Assembly (NCBI GenBank): GCA_963709525.1
Contig: CAVPXB010000015.1
Location: 310,001 to 374,000, forward strand
Reading direction: 5' to 3'
From: CAIWHR01 sp963709525
GTDB lineage: Bacteria > Pseudomonadota > Gammaproteobacteria > Burkholderiales > Casimicrobiaceae
Length of the DNA: 64,000 nt
Made by a program: the position numbers and the translations under genes. Below are positions 1 through 11,178 of this stretch, piece by piece. The notes below the pieces were generated by a model. The model saw only the letters and a program-made list of their open reading frames with translations. It was not told where the DNA came from and searched no databases. Every line of letters starts with the position of its first letter. The first letter of the stretch is position 1.

Positions 1-1080
1 GCCTTTGGTCCGGCCGAGTACTTCGCGCTGATGGTGTTCGCGATCGCCTGCCTCGCCGGCATGGTCGGCGAGAGCCCGGTGAAGACGCTGCTGGCCTGCG
101 TCATCGGCCTCGCCTTGGCGACGGTGGGCATCGACGCCAACAGCGGCGTCTACCGCTTCACCTTCGGCGACGTCCATCTCGCCGACGGCATCCAGTTCGT
201 GGTCGTCGTGATCGGCCTCTTCTCGGTGTCGGAAATATTGCTGATGCTCGAGCAGACCCATACCGGGGGCGAGGTCATGAAAGCGTCCGGGCGCAAGTGG
301 TTCAACCTGCAGGAGATGATGTACACCTGGTGGGGCACGATCCGCGCGTCGGTGATCGGCTTCGTCATCGGCGTTCTGCCGGGAGCGGGCGCGTCGATCG
401 CCAGCGCGGTCACCTACATGATCGAGAAGAACCTGACCGACACCGAGGGCACCTTCGGCAAGGGCGACATACGCGGTGTGGCGGCGCCGGAGGCGGCGAA
501 CAACTCGGCCGCCAATGGGGCGTTCATTCCGATGCTGACGCTGGGCGTGCCGGGGAGCGGCACGACCGCGGTGATGATGGGCGCGCTGACGCTCTACAAC
601 ATCACGCCGGGGCCGATGCTCTTCAAGGAGCAACCCGATCTCGTCTGGGGATTGATCGCGTCGATGTTCATCGGCAACGTCATGCTGCTGGTGATGAACA
701 TCCCGATGGTGGGGCTTTTTGCGCGGATGCTGACGGTGCCCAACTGGTTCCTGGTGCCGACGATCGCGGCGGTGAGCTTCGTCGGCGTCTACGCGATCCA
801 TGCGACGACCTTCGATCTCGTGCTGATGACCGGTCTGGGGGTGTTCGGCTACTTCCTGCGCAAGCTCGACTTTCCGATGGCGCCGCTGATCCTGGGCTTC
901 GTGCTGGGCGACATGATGGAACAGAACCTGCGACGTGCGCTGGCGATCTCGAACGGTGATCTGCACATCCTCTACGGGAGCGGCATCACGATCGGGCTAT
1001 GGGTTGCCGCGGTGGTGATGCTGGTGGTGCCCCTCTTGCTGCGCTGGAAGCGCAACAACAAGCTGATCCCGATGCCGTGA
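1..1080 (+). CDS. tctA: TctA-family tripartite tricarboxylate transporter large permease (5' end missing)
   Basis: The reading frame is open from base 1, so the gene starts before the window and about 359 C-terminal residues are visible of a family length near 500. TctA is the large multi-spanning membrane subunit of the tripartite tricarboxylate (TTT) transporters, which take up carboxylates with a TctB subunit and a periplasmic TctC. The visible start FGPAEYFALMVF and the long conserved block VAAPEAANNSAANGAFIPM followed by LTLGVPGSGTT are hallmarks of the family. Hydrophobic segments fill the rest, and the protein ends in a short basic tail. The substrate cannot be read from the sequence. 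tctC and tctB would be expected upstream, outside the window. Confidence 0.93.
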   Translation, partial: AFGPAEYFALMVFAIACLAGMVGESPVKTLLACVIGLALATVGIDANSGVYRFTFGDVHLADGIQFVVVVIGLFSVSEILLMLEQTHTGGEVMKASGRKWFNLQEMMYTWWGTIRASVIGFVIGVLPGAGASIASAVTYMIEKNLTDTEGTFGKGDIRGVAAPEAANNSAANGAFIPMLTLGVPGSGTTAVMMGALTLYNITPGPMLFKEQPDLVWGLIASMFIGNVMLLVMNIPMVGLFARMLTVPNWFLVPTIAAVSFVGVYAIHATTFDLVLMTGLGVFGYFLRKLDFPMAPLILGFVLGDMMEQNLRRALAISNGDLHILYGSGITIGLWVAAVVMLVVPLLLRWKRNNKLIPMP

Positions 1081-1108
1081 TGGCGCGCGGGGGGCGGTTG
1101 GGCTCCCG

Positions 1109-2177
1109 ATGATCGGCCGCCGGGAGCATTGGCTGCGCGGCCTCGCCGGCGTGGCCGCAGGCGCGGTGGCGGGTTACGTCTGCAGCCTGCTGCACACGCC
1201 CATCCCCTGGATGCTGGGTCCTTTGCTGGCGCTGGCGATGCTGCGGGTCAGTGGCGTCAACGTCACCGCGCCGCCCGGTGCGCGCCAGGTCGGGCAGTGG
1301 ATCATCGGCTCCACGCTCGGCCTGTATTTTGCGCCGCAGGTCATCCGCGACGTGGCGGCGGCGTGGCCGTTGCTGGCGCTTGGCGCGTTGTTTGCGATCG
1401 CCGCCGGCTACGTCGGTGGCATGGTGCTGTCGCGCCTGTCCGGCGTCGATCGGACGACGGCGGTGTTCGCCTCGGTACCCGGGCGGGGCGACCGAGATGT
1501 CGGTGCTGGGCGAACGCTTCGGCGCGCGCGTCGACCAGGTCGCGGCCGCGCAAAGCTTGCGGATCCTGGTCGTCGTGGTCGTGGTGCCGTTTGCGTTTGC
1601 GTGGCTGGACGCCCATGGCAGCGATCGCTATCAACCGAGCAGCAGCGCGTTTGATGCCACGCGGCTCGCCGGGCTGTTGGCGGCCACGCTCGCAGGCGGC
1701 TTTGTCGCGCACTGGCGGCGGGTGCCCAACGCCTTCATCCTGGGCGCGCTGGCGGTGGCGATTCCGCTGACCGCGTCGGCGATTCCGCTGTCGACGATGC
1801 CGGCGCCGCTGTCGAACGCCGGGCAATGCCTGCTGGGCTGCACGCTGGGCTCGCGCTTCGAGCCCGATTTCCTGCGTGGCGCGCCGCGGTTCATCGCCGC
1901 CGTGGTCGCGACGGTGCTGGGCGCAATCGCGACGGCGGCGGGCTTCGCGTGGGCGCTGGCGTGGATCGCGGGCTACAACCCGTGGACTTTGGGGCTGGGT
2001 TTGGCCCCCGGGGGCATGGCGGAGATGTGCATCACGGCCAAGATGCTGCAGCTCGGCGTGCCGTTGGTGACGGCGTTTCATGTCACACGGATGGCGGTGT
2101 TGCTGGTCTGCACCGCGCCGCTGTTTGCGTGGCTGCAACGTCGGCGTCGGGCGCGACAGGAGAGGAGCGGTCGATGA
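1109..2177 (+). CDS. AbrB-family membrane protein with duplicated domain, apparent +1 frameshift
   Basis: Two overlapping frames together encode one integral membrane protein of about 355 residues. The first frame (from ATG 1109) gives the N-terminal half ending at FASVPGR; the second continues GGATEMSVLGERFGARVDQV and runs to the stop at 2177. The duplicated hydrophobic domain with GGATEM in the first half and GGMAEM in the second is typical of the Gram-negative 'AbrB duplication' membrane family (E. coli AbrB-like, putative ammonia monooxygenase regulator), whose role is poorly known. The frame breaks at the G run 1481-1488; removing one G restores FASVPGGATEM. Total length is 3n+1. The stop overlaps the next start by ATGA. 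This is either a real pseudogene or a sequencing insertion. Confidence 0.8.
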
Positions 2178-2551
2178 CCTGGGATCCCGGGCTCCATCTC
2201 AAATGCGCCGGCGAGCGGATGCGCCCGGCGCTCGATCTCCTGGCGCGCATTCCTTTGCCTGCTGCGCAGTCGATCGTCGACCTCTGGACCACCGAGTACC
2301 TGCACCTGCTGCCGGCTGGCGACGGGATCGAGCACCCGGTGATCGCGTGGACGCGGGGCTCGGCCCTGACGCCTTTTCTCGAGTCGCTGGACGCGCCGGC
2401 GAAGGAGGCGTTTCTCGACGGCTACGGTACGCGCGTCGCCGCGGCCTACCCGAGGCGTTCCGACGGACGGGTGATGTTTGCGTTCAGGCGCCGGTTCATG
2501 GTCGCGGTGCGCGCAAGTGTCGCAGGGGGCGAGCGGGCGGCTTGCGTTTGA
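2174..2551 (+). pseudogene. tam: Trans-aconitate 2-methyltransferase with in-frame internal deletion
   Basis: This 125-residue frame starts at ATG 2174, overlapping the previous stop. Residues 1-37 match the N-terminus of trans-aconitate methyltransferase (W-P-L-L, ERMRPALDLLARIP, then IVDL). The sequence then jumps directly to the family C-terminal part: WTTEYLHLL, HPVIAWTRGSALTPFL and a closing FAFRRRFMVAVR. The SAM-binding Rossmann core beginning with the DLGCGPG motif and extending some 130 residues is absent (the family is about 250 residues). Full-length homologues have a Val-Asp-Leu/Ile stretch at both ends of the missing part, so the deletion may have occurred between short direct repeats. 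No methyltransferase activity is expected. The frame stayed open, so a short protein could still be made. Confidence 0.78.
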
Positions 2552-2573
2552 TCAAAGCAGCGTCGCGTTGTCG

Positions 2574-2602
2574 TTGGGGAGACCGTCGGGCCGGTGTAAG
2601 AT
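2574..2602 (+). promoter_or_regulatory. Possible sigma-70 promoter of pckG
   Basis: TTGGGG (2574-2579) and TAAGAT (2597-2602) are separated by 17 bases, about 80 bases upstream of the pckG start. The match is moderate and rests on pattern only. Confidence 0.35.
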
Positions 2603-2683
2603 TTGAGCCGACTCTTGGCATCTTGCCCGGAGCGGGGAGCTTGCGCCCCGTGAAGGCCCAACCACATTTCTATAGGTTCACTC

Positions 2684-4525
2684 ATGTCCACACCCGAACT
2701 CATTTCCGCCATCGCCGCCGACATTGCGGCGCCTGCAAACGTGCGCCACACCCGGCTCTTGATGTGGGTGCGCGACATCGCTGCGCTGACCAAGCCGGCT
2801 CGCGTTGTCTGGTGCGACGGCGGGGAGGAAGAGTACGAGCGCCTGTGCGAGGAGATGGTCGTCGCGGGGACGCTGAAGCGGCTCAACCCCGCCAAGCGAT
2901 CAAACTGTTTTCTGGCCTGGTCGGATCCCAGCGACGTGGCGCGCGTCGAGGATCGCACGTTCATCTGCAGCGAGAAGGAAGAAGATGCCGGCCCGACCAA
3001 CAACTGGCGGCCGCCGGCCGAGGTCCGGCAGACGCTGGGCGCGTTGTTCGACGCCTGCATGCGCGGACGCACGATGTACGTGGTGCCATTCTCGATGGGG
3101 CCGATCGGCAGCCACATCGCGCACATCGGCATCGAGATCACCGACAGCCCCTTTGTCGTCGCCAACATGCGGATCATGACCCGGATGGGGCGTGCCGCGC
3201 TGGCAGTGCTGGGAGCGGATGGCCCGTTCGTGCCCTGCGTGCATTCGGTCGGCGCGCCGCTGGCGCAGGGGCAGAAGGACGTGCCCTGGCCGTGCAACAA
3301 GGACGACAAGTACATCGTCCATTTCCCGGAGACGCGCGAGATCTGGTCGTATGGCTCCGGCTACGGTGGCAACGCGCTGCTGGGCAAAAAGTGCTTCGCG
3401 CTGCGCATCGCTTCGGTGATGGCGCGCGACCAGGGCTGGCTTGCCGAGCACATGCTGATCCTGGGCGTGACCTCTCCGCAAGGGGAGAAGACCTACGTGG
3501 CGGCAGCGTTCCCGAGCGCCTGCGGCAAGACCAATTTCGCGATGGTCATCCCGCCCAGGGGCATCGAGGGCTGGAAGGTGACGACCATCGGCGACGACAT
3601 CGCCTGGATCAAGCCGCGAGCGGACGGGCGGTTCTACGCGATCAATCCGGAAGCCGGCTATTTTGGCGTGGCGCCGGGAACGTCGTTCGAGTCCAATCCC
3701 AACGCGATGATGATGCTGAACGAAAACACGCTCTTCACCAACGTCGCGCTGACCGACGATGGCGACGTGTGGTGGGAAGGGATGACCAAGACGCCGCCCG
3801 CGCATCTGATCGACTGGCAGGGGAAGGACTGGACGCCGGATTGCGGGCGCAAGGCGGCGCATCCGAACGCGCGGTTTACCGTGTCGTCGGTGCAGTGCGC
3901 GTCGCTCGATCCGCATTGGGACAGCCCGGATGGCGTGCCGATCGACGCGTTCATCTTCGGCGCCCGCCGCAGCGACACCGTGCCGCTGATCACCGAAGCC
4001 AGTTCGTGGGAAGAGGGGGTTTACAAGGCGGCGACGATGGGCTCGGAGACGACCGCGGCCGCCACCGGCAAGGTGGGCGAAGTGCGGCGTGACCCCTTCG
4101 CGATGCTGCCGTTCTGCGGCTACCACGTCGGCGACTATTTCGCGCACTGGCTCCGGATGGGCAAGGTCATCGCCAAGCCGCCGAAGATCTTCAACGTCAA
4201 CTGGTTCCGCACCGATGAGAACGGCAAGTTCGCGTGGCCGGGCTTCGGGCAGAACGTGCGGGTGCTGCAGTGGATCGTCGATCGCTGCCGCGGACGTGGT
4301 CGCGCCGTGCAGACGCCTTTGGGTCTGGAACCCGCCTACGAGGATCTCAACTGGAGCGGGCTCGACTTCCCGAAGGCGCAGTTCGAGCAGGTGATGAAGG
4401 CGGACAAGGCGAAGTGGGCCGTGGAACTCGTCTCTCACGACCAGTTGTTCGCGAAGCTGGGGACAAAGCAGCCGCCAGCGCTGGCTACCGAGCGGCAGCG
4501 GCTGGGCGAGCGGCTCGCGGTGTAA
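2684..4525 (+). CDS. pckG: Phosphoenolpyruvate carboxykinase (GTP)
   Basis: This 613-residue protein has the full length of GTP-dependent PEP carboxykinase (EC 4.1.1.32), which interconverts oxaloacetate plus GTP with phosphoenolpyruvate plus CO2 plus GDP in the cytoplasm. The family's cysteine-containing P-loop (kinase-1a) is clear near residues 276-284 as FPSACGKTN, and the kinase-2 motif follows as TIGDDIAWIK. N-terminal blocks THNW-like (TNNWRPPAE) and MYVVPFSMGP are also typical of the GTP class, not the ATP class (pckA). The gene stands alone with its own promoter-like sequence and is followed by a GC-rich hairpin. It fits a carboxylate-using lifestyle, together with the transporters in this window. 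Confidence 0.97.
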   Translation: MSTPELISAIAADIAAPANVRHTRLLMWVRDIAALTKPARVVWCDGGEEEYERLCEEMVVAGTLKRLNPAKRSNCFLAWSDPSDVARVEDRTFICSEKEEDAGPTNNWRPPAEVRQTLGALFDACMRGRTMYVVPFSMGPIGSHIAHIGIEITDSPFVVANMRIMTRMGRAALAVLGADGPFVPCVHSVGAPLAQGQKDVPWPCNKDDKYIVHFPETREIWSYGSGYGGNALLGKKCFALRIASVMARDQGWLAEHMLILGVTSPQGEKTYVAAAFPSACGKTNFAMVIPPRGIEGWKVTTIGDDIAWIKPRADGRFYAINPEAGYFGVAPGTSFESNPNAMMMLNENTLFTNVALTDDGDVWWEGMTKTPPAHLIDWQGKDWTPDCGRKAAHPNARFTVSSVQCASLDPHWDSPDGVPIDAFIFGARRSDTVPLITEASSWEEGVYKAATMGSETTAAATGKVGEVRRDPFAMLPFCGYHVGDYFAHWLRMGKVIAKPPKIFNVNWFRTDENGKFAWPGFGQNVRVLQWIVDRCRGRGRAVQTPLGLEPAYEDLNWSGLDFPKAQFEQVMKADKAKWAVELVSHDQLFAKLGTKQPPALATERQRLGERLAV

Positions 4526-4541
4526 GCGCTCACTACTAGGG

Positions 4542-4575
4542 GGGGGCGGCGGACGCCCCCGACAGGTGATTTTTG
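4542..4575 (+). terminator. Possible terminator after pckG
   Basis: A 7-bp stem GGGGGCG/CGCCCCC (4542-4548 with 4554-4560) has a 5-base loop. A short T run lies a few bases further on (4570-4575). It lies between the convergent pckG and PfkB genes. The T run is not directly attached to the stem, so confidence is limited. Confidence 0.35.
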
Positions 4576-4667
4576 CGAGCAATCAAAGGGTCAGGGCTGT
4601 TGCTGCCCTGGCCCTTGTTGTTTGCGGTGACAGTCCGGAACCGCCGGCTGCGCGATCCCGGCGCGAT

Positions 4668-5564
4668 TCAAAGCGAGGCCAGCAGCGCGGTGACCTCGTC
4701 GCGTCGGGGCGCACCATCGCGTCCCCCGAAACGTGTGCACTTGATCGCGGCCGCGACGTTGGCGAAGCGCGCCGACGCCGCGACATCCCCCGTCTCGCAC
4801 AGCCGCAGCGTGAAGGCGCCGTGCCAGACGTCACCGGCACCAAGGGTGTCGACCGCGGCGATCCGCGGCGCGGGCGCGCGGCGCTCGCTGCTGCCATCGC
4901 GCCAGAGAAAGCCGTCGGCGCCGAGCGTGACCCCGACGACCGCGGGCGTCAGGGCCGCCATCCGGCGCAAGCCCTCGCCGGGGTCATTTGCCCCGGACGC
5001 CCGCTCGAGGCCGGGCTCGGAAAAGGCGACGTGCGTGGCGCGGCGCGCGAGATCGACAAGGTCCTCGGCGGGCCCGACGTCGCCGTCGAACACGGCGAGC
5101 CGACCGGCCTCGCGCGCCGCGTCGAGCACCGCCGCCGCTGCCGCCGGCCACCGGACGTCGGTCAGCACGGCCGCGAATTCCTGTACCCGGGCCAGTGGCA
5201 GCCAGGTGGCGTCGGGGCTGAGCCCGGGGTCGTTGTAGATGCAGATGAGCCGCTCGCCGTCCTCGGCCACGAGGATCGCGGTGCTGGGCGACGCGCAGTC
5301 GGGCACCCGCCGCACGGTACTTGCATCGACGCCTTCGCGCACGAGTCCGGCGAGGATGCGCTCGCCCAGCGCGTCGTCCCCCAGTCGTCCCCAGTAATGC
5401 ACCTCGCCTCCCAACCGGGCAATGGCCACGCTGGCGTTGGCGGCCATCCCGCCGCCGCACTCGATGAAGCCCGTCGCCAGAACCTTGGTGGCGGTGGCGG
5501 GAATCGCCGGCACTCGATAGATGGCGTCCAGGGCGGACATGCCGAGGCAGAGGATGCGGGTCAT
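4668..5564 (-). CDS. PfkB-family carbohydrate kinase
   Basis: The 298-residue protein begins MTRILCLGMSALDAI and shows the ribokinase/PfkB fold markers: a glycine-rich substrate stretch ECGGGMAANASVAIARLGG near residues 35-55 and the C-terminal ATP/catalytic signature DTLGAGDVWHGAF, in which the GAGD aspartate is the catalytic base. Members phosphorylate sugars or nucleosides with ATP. The exact substrate cannot be named; the N-terminal layout resembles sulfofructose or ketohexose kinases more than 6-phosphofructokinase. The frame continues upstream through a parS-like site that happens to read MFHVEP, but ATG 5564 is the sensible start. A TACAAT box on the minus strand (5611-5616) may be its -10. 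The gene converges on pckG. Confidence 0.85.
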   Translation of the reverse strand: MTRILCLGMSALDAIYRVPAIPATATKVLATGFIECGGGMAANASVAIARLGGEVHYWGRLGDDALGERILAGLVREGVDASTVRRVPDCASPSTAILVAEDGERLICIYNDPGLSPDATWLPLARVQEFAAVLTDVRWPAAAAAVLDAAREAGRLAVFDGDVGPAEDLVDLARRATHVAFSEPGLERASGANDPGEGLRRMAALTPAVVGVTLGADGFLWRDGSSERRAPAPRIAAVDTLGAGDVWHGAFTLRLCETGDVAASARFANVAAAIKCTRFGGRDGAPRRDEVTALLASL

Positions 5565-5643
5565 GGGGTTGCGCTGCAGGGACGGAAAGTAGGGGCGATG
5601 CCGTGACCGGATTGTAGGCGTCCGCAGCGCGCTCCGGCACGCC

Positions 5644-5659
5644 GGTTCCACGTGGAACA
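5644..5659. promoter_or_regulatory. parS: parS-like ParB-binding site
   Basis: GGTTCCACGTGGAACA matches the widely conserved chromosomal parS consensus TGTTNCACGTGNAACA at 15 of 16 bases and is palindromic over its central 14 bases. It lies about 4.6 kb from parB and 1.05 kb from a second site. ParB spreads from such sites to organise origin segregation. Confidence 0.75.
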
Positions 5660-5693
5660 TCGTTTGGGCGGGGAAGCGAGCGGCACCGGCTGC

Positions 5694-5859
5694 TAGCAGC
5701 CGGTCGGACTTAGGTCATCGTAGCGAGCCGAGTGGGAGAGCGAGGACAGATTTTCACGCTTTTGAGGCGCATGGCGGGACCATGTAACGAAAAAGCGGGG
5801 AAATGTGGACCGCTATCCCACCGGCGCAGTAGATGAACCCTAAGTCCGACCGGCTGCTA
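5694..5859. mobile_element. 166-bp MITE-like element, copy 1
   Basis: A 166-bp non-coding unit is bounded by a perfect 21-bp terminal inverted repeat (TAGCAGCCGGTCGGACTTAGG and its complement). The same unit recurs at 46457-46622 with only five differences. Each copy is flanked by CTAG on both sides, consistent with a TA or CTAG target duplication. It has no transposase and is too short to encode one, so it should be moved in trans. The left junction also forms a 20-bp palindrome (5685-5704), as if the insertion met another element end. Confidence 0.8.
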
Positions 5860-5920
5860 GAATGAAATGGCCGCGTGGGGACCCGCCGCGCGCGCTTCCG
5901 CCGCCAACGATCGCGCAACC

Positions 5921-6685
5921 ATGGACCTCTTTCTGCTGGGGCTGCTGGCCCTGTTCGCCGGGTTCATCGATGCGGTGGTCGGCGGAGGCGGGCTGATACA
6001 GTTGCCGGCGCTGTTCGGGCTGTATCCGCAGTTGCCGCCGGCGTTGCTGCTGGGAACCAACAAGGCGGCGTCGATCGCAGGTACCGCGGTTGCCGTCACG
6101 CGCTACATGCGGCAGGTGCGGCTTTCCTGGCGCGCGCTGGCGCCGGCGGTGGCGGCGGCGCTGATGTTCGCCTTCCTGGGCGCGCGCGCGGTGGTCTGGC
6201 TGCCACGCCATGCCGTGCGGCCGCTGATCCTGATCCTGCTGGTGGCGGTGGCGCTGTACACGTTTCGTCGCCATGATTTTGGCCGCGACCACGCGCCGCG
6301 GCTGTCGGCGGCGTGGGAGCCGTGGGCCGGATTCGGCACCGGGGCGGTTCTCGGCTTCTACGACGGATTCTTCGGCCCCGGCACCGGTTCATTTCTCATC
6401 TTCGTCTTCGTTCGCCTTTTCGGCTGGGACCTCCTGACCGCGTCGGCGTCGGCCAAGGTTGTCAACGTCGCGACCAATTTCACCGCGCTGGCTTTTTTTG
6501 CGGCGACGGGGAACGTGCTGTGGCTCACCGCCCTGGTGATGGCGATCTGCAATATCGCGGGGTCGTGGGTGGGGGCCGGCATGGCGCTCGCCCGCGGTAC
6601 GGGCTTCGTGCGCCGGATCTTCCTCGCCGTGCTGACGGTGCTCATCGCCAAGTTTGGCTGGGACACGGTCGCCGCCGGATTCTGA
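5921..6685 (+). CDS. TSUP-family (TauE/SafE-like) membrane transporter
   Basis: A 254-residue integral membrane protein beginning MDLFLLGLLALFAGFIDAVV. The family markers are the first repeat GFIDAVVGGGGLIQLPAL and the second repeat GFYDGFFGPGTGSFL, the paired glycine-rich motifs of YfcA/TauE-type proteins. TSUP carriers are thought to export or import small anions such as sulfite, sulfoacetate or organosulfonates. The frame is open further upstream to 5867, into the flank of the MITE-like element, but ATG 5921 places the first membrane helix at the N-terminus as usual. The gene stands alone between the element and mnmG, so context gives no substrate. Confidence 0.85.
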   Translation: MDLFLLGLLALFAGFIDAVVGGGGLIQLPALFGLYPQLPPALLLGTNKAASIAGTAVAVTRYMRQVRLSWRALAPAVAAALMFAFLGARAVVWLPRHAVRPLILILLVAVALYTFRRHDFGRDHAPRLSAAWEPWAGFGTGAVLGFYDGFFGPGTGSFLIFVFVRLFGWDLLTASASAKVVNVATNFTALAFFAATGNVLWLTALVMAICNIAGSWVGAGMALARGTGFVRRIFLAVLTVLIAKFGWDTVAAGF

Positions 6686-6706
6686 GCTGAGAGGCTGAGA
6701 GGTTGT

Positions 6707-6722
6707 TGTTTCACGTGGAACC
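6707..6722. promoter_or_regulatory. parS: parS-like ParB-binding site
   Basis: TGTTTCACGTGGAACC matches the parS consensus at 15 of 16 positions. It lies about 85 bases upstream of mnmG and 3.5 kb upstream of parB, a usual place for parS in Proteobacteria. Confidence 0.78.
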
Positions 6723-6805
6723 AAAGGCTTTCGCCGCCACCGCCAATCGCGTAGAATCCGCCCTCCGGCGCACCCGCCGCGTCGGCGAAAAATACTTTTT
6801 AAAAC

Positions 6806-8742
<1,937 letters not shown>

Positions 8743-8746
<4 letters not shown>

Positions 8747-9387
8747 GGGTGGCTTTGGACCTCGGCGCGGCGGTGCGGCCACTGGGCATCGCGCTCGCCG
8801 ATCGGGCGCGGGAGCGCTGCGCCCTGTTCCTCGCGCTGCTCGCCAAGTGGAACCGCACCTACAACCTCACCGCCATCCGCGCGCCGGAGGAGATGATCAC
8901 CCATCATCTGCTCGATTCGCTGGCGGTGCTGCCGTTCCTGCCGGCGCAGCCGGGCACGCGCCTGCTCGACATCGGCAGTGGCGCGGGCCTGCCCGGGTTG
9001 CCGCTCGCCATCGTGCGGCCCGACCTCGCGGTGACGCTGCTCGACAGCAACGCGAAGAAGACCGCGTTCATCCAGCAGGCCATCAACGAACTCGGTCTGA
9101 CCAACGCGACGGCAGTCACCGCGCGCGCCGAAACGTTTGTCGCCGCGCAGCCCTTTGACGCGGTGATCGCGCGCGCCTTTGCCGAGTTGTCTGCCTTCGT
9201 CGGCGTTGCCTTTCCTCACCTCGCTCCGGGCGGCGTGTTGCTGGCGATGAAGGGGGTGATCCCGGAAAAGGAAATCGCCGCCTTGCCGCCTTCGGTGACG
9301 GTCGTGGCGACGCCCGCACTCGTGGTGCCGGGACTCGACGCGCAGAGGCATCTCGTCATCATGCAGAAGAGGGAGACCGGGCCATGA
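8743..9387 (+). CDS. rsmG: 16S rRNA (guanine527-N7)-methyltransferase RsmG (GidB)
   Basis: The 214-residue protein starts at GTG 8743, overlapping the mnmG stop by four bases. RsmG methylates N7 of G527 in 16S rRNA with S-adenosylmethionine. Its loss is a known cause of low-level streptomycin resistance. The N-terminal WNRTYNLTAIR, the HHLLDSL stretch and the SAM-binding LLDIGSGAGLPGLPLAI (about residues 74-90) are diagnostic. LLDSNAKKTAFIQQ follows, binding the SAM ribose. Its position between mnmG and parA is the standard arrangement in many Proteobacteria. Confidence 0.96.
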
Positions 9388-10223
9388 CCCGAATCATCGC
9401 CGTCGCCAACCAGAAGGGCGGCGTGGGCAAGACGACCACCGCGGTCAATCTCGCCGCGAGCCTCTCGGCGATGAAGCGTCGGGTGCTTCTGGTGGACCTC
9501 GATCCGCAAGGCAACGCGACCACCGGCGCCGGGCTCGACAAACGGGATCTGCCGGCGACCGTCTACCAGGTGCTGCTGGGCGAGCGCAAGATCGCCGAGG
9601 TGCGCGTGACGTCGCCGACGGGCGGCTTCGACATCGTCCCCGCCAACCGCGAGCTCGCGGGGGCCGAGGTCGAGCTGGTGGACTTCCCGGAGCGCGAGAC
9701 GCGCCTCAAGGACGCGCTGGCCGAAGCGCTGCAGCAGATGCGCGCGGCGATCAGCGCGATCGTTGCCGACTACGATTTCATCCTGCTCGATTGCCCCCCG
9801 TCGCTGTCGCTGCTGACGTTGAACGGCCTGTGCGCCGCCGATTCGGTGCTGATCCCGATGCAGTGCGAGTACTACGCGCTGGAAGGGCTGTCGGACCTGG
9901 TGCAGACGATCAAGAAGGTGCGCGTGAACCTGAATCCCAGGCTGGAAATCGAAGGTCTGCTGCGCACGATGTACGACCCCCGCAACACGCTGGCGCAGAA
10001 CGTCGCCGCGGAGCTCGAAAAGCATTTCGGCGACAAGCTGTTTCGCACCGTGATCCCGCGCAACGTGCGGCTTGCCGAGGCGCCTTCGCACGGCATTCCG
10101 GTGCTCCGCCTCGACAGGAGTTCCAAGGGCGCGCTGGCGTATCTCGCGCTCGCCGGCGAGCTGCTGCGGCGCAGGGAAGCCCTGGATGTCGCCGCAGGCG
10201 GCATTCCCGCGACGCTCGCCTGA
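9384..10223 (+). CDS. parA: Chromosome-partitioning ATPase ParA (Soj)
   Basis: The 279-residue ATPase starts with the deviant Walker A box NQKGGVGKTTTAVNLAA, with signature lysine K11 and P-loop lysine K16 both present. It continues through the Walker A' LLVDLDPQGNATTG and the Walker B-like FILLDCPPSL. Soj-type ParA binds DNA non-specifically as an ATP dimer and moves ParB-parS complexes. It overlaps rsmG by ATGA and is followed 31 bases later by parB. Two parS-like sites lie upstream of the operon. This is the canonical ParA, in contrast to the divergent ParA-like protein at 36433. Confidence 0.96.
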   Translation: MTRIIAVANQKGGVGKTTTAVNLAASLSAMKRRVLLVDLDPQGNATTGAGLDKRDLPATVYQVLLGERKIAEVRVTSPTGGFDIVPANRELAGAEVELVDFPERETRLKDALAEALQQMRAAISAIVADYDFILLDCPPSLSLLTLNGLCAADSVLIPMQCEYYALEGLSDLVQTIKKVRVNLNPRLEIEGLLRTMYDPRNTLAQNVAAELEKHFGDKLFRTVIPRNVRLAEAPSHGIPVLRLDRSSKGALAYLALAGELLRRREALDVAAGGIPATLA

Positions 10224-10254
10224 AGCGATCGTCCATCGCGAAGAAGGAACCCCC

Positions 10255-11109
<855 letters not shown>

Positions 11110-11133
11110 CGATAACGACAGCGCCTCGGACGA

Positions 11134-11166
11134 ACACCTCGCTCCGCAGGACCCGGAGCGAGGTGT
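11134..11166. terminator. Bidirectional hairpin between parB and the peroxiredoxin gene
   Basis: A perfect 13-bp stem ACACCTCGCTCCG/CGGAGCGAGGTGT (11134-11146 with 11154-11166) has a 7-base loop and sits between two convergent stop codons. There is no strong T run, so it is either a weak intrinsic terminator or an mRNA-end stabiliser. Confidence 0.5.
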
Positions 11167-11178
11167 CAAGCGGAGTCG

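Noticed and set aside
2541..2556. FNR-like palindrome TTTGATCAAA upstream of pckG
   Set aside because: It lacks the four-base spacer of the TTGAT-N4-ATCAA site, so it is not a credible FNR/ANR site.
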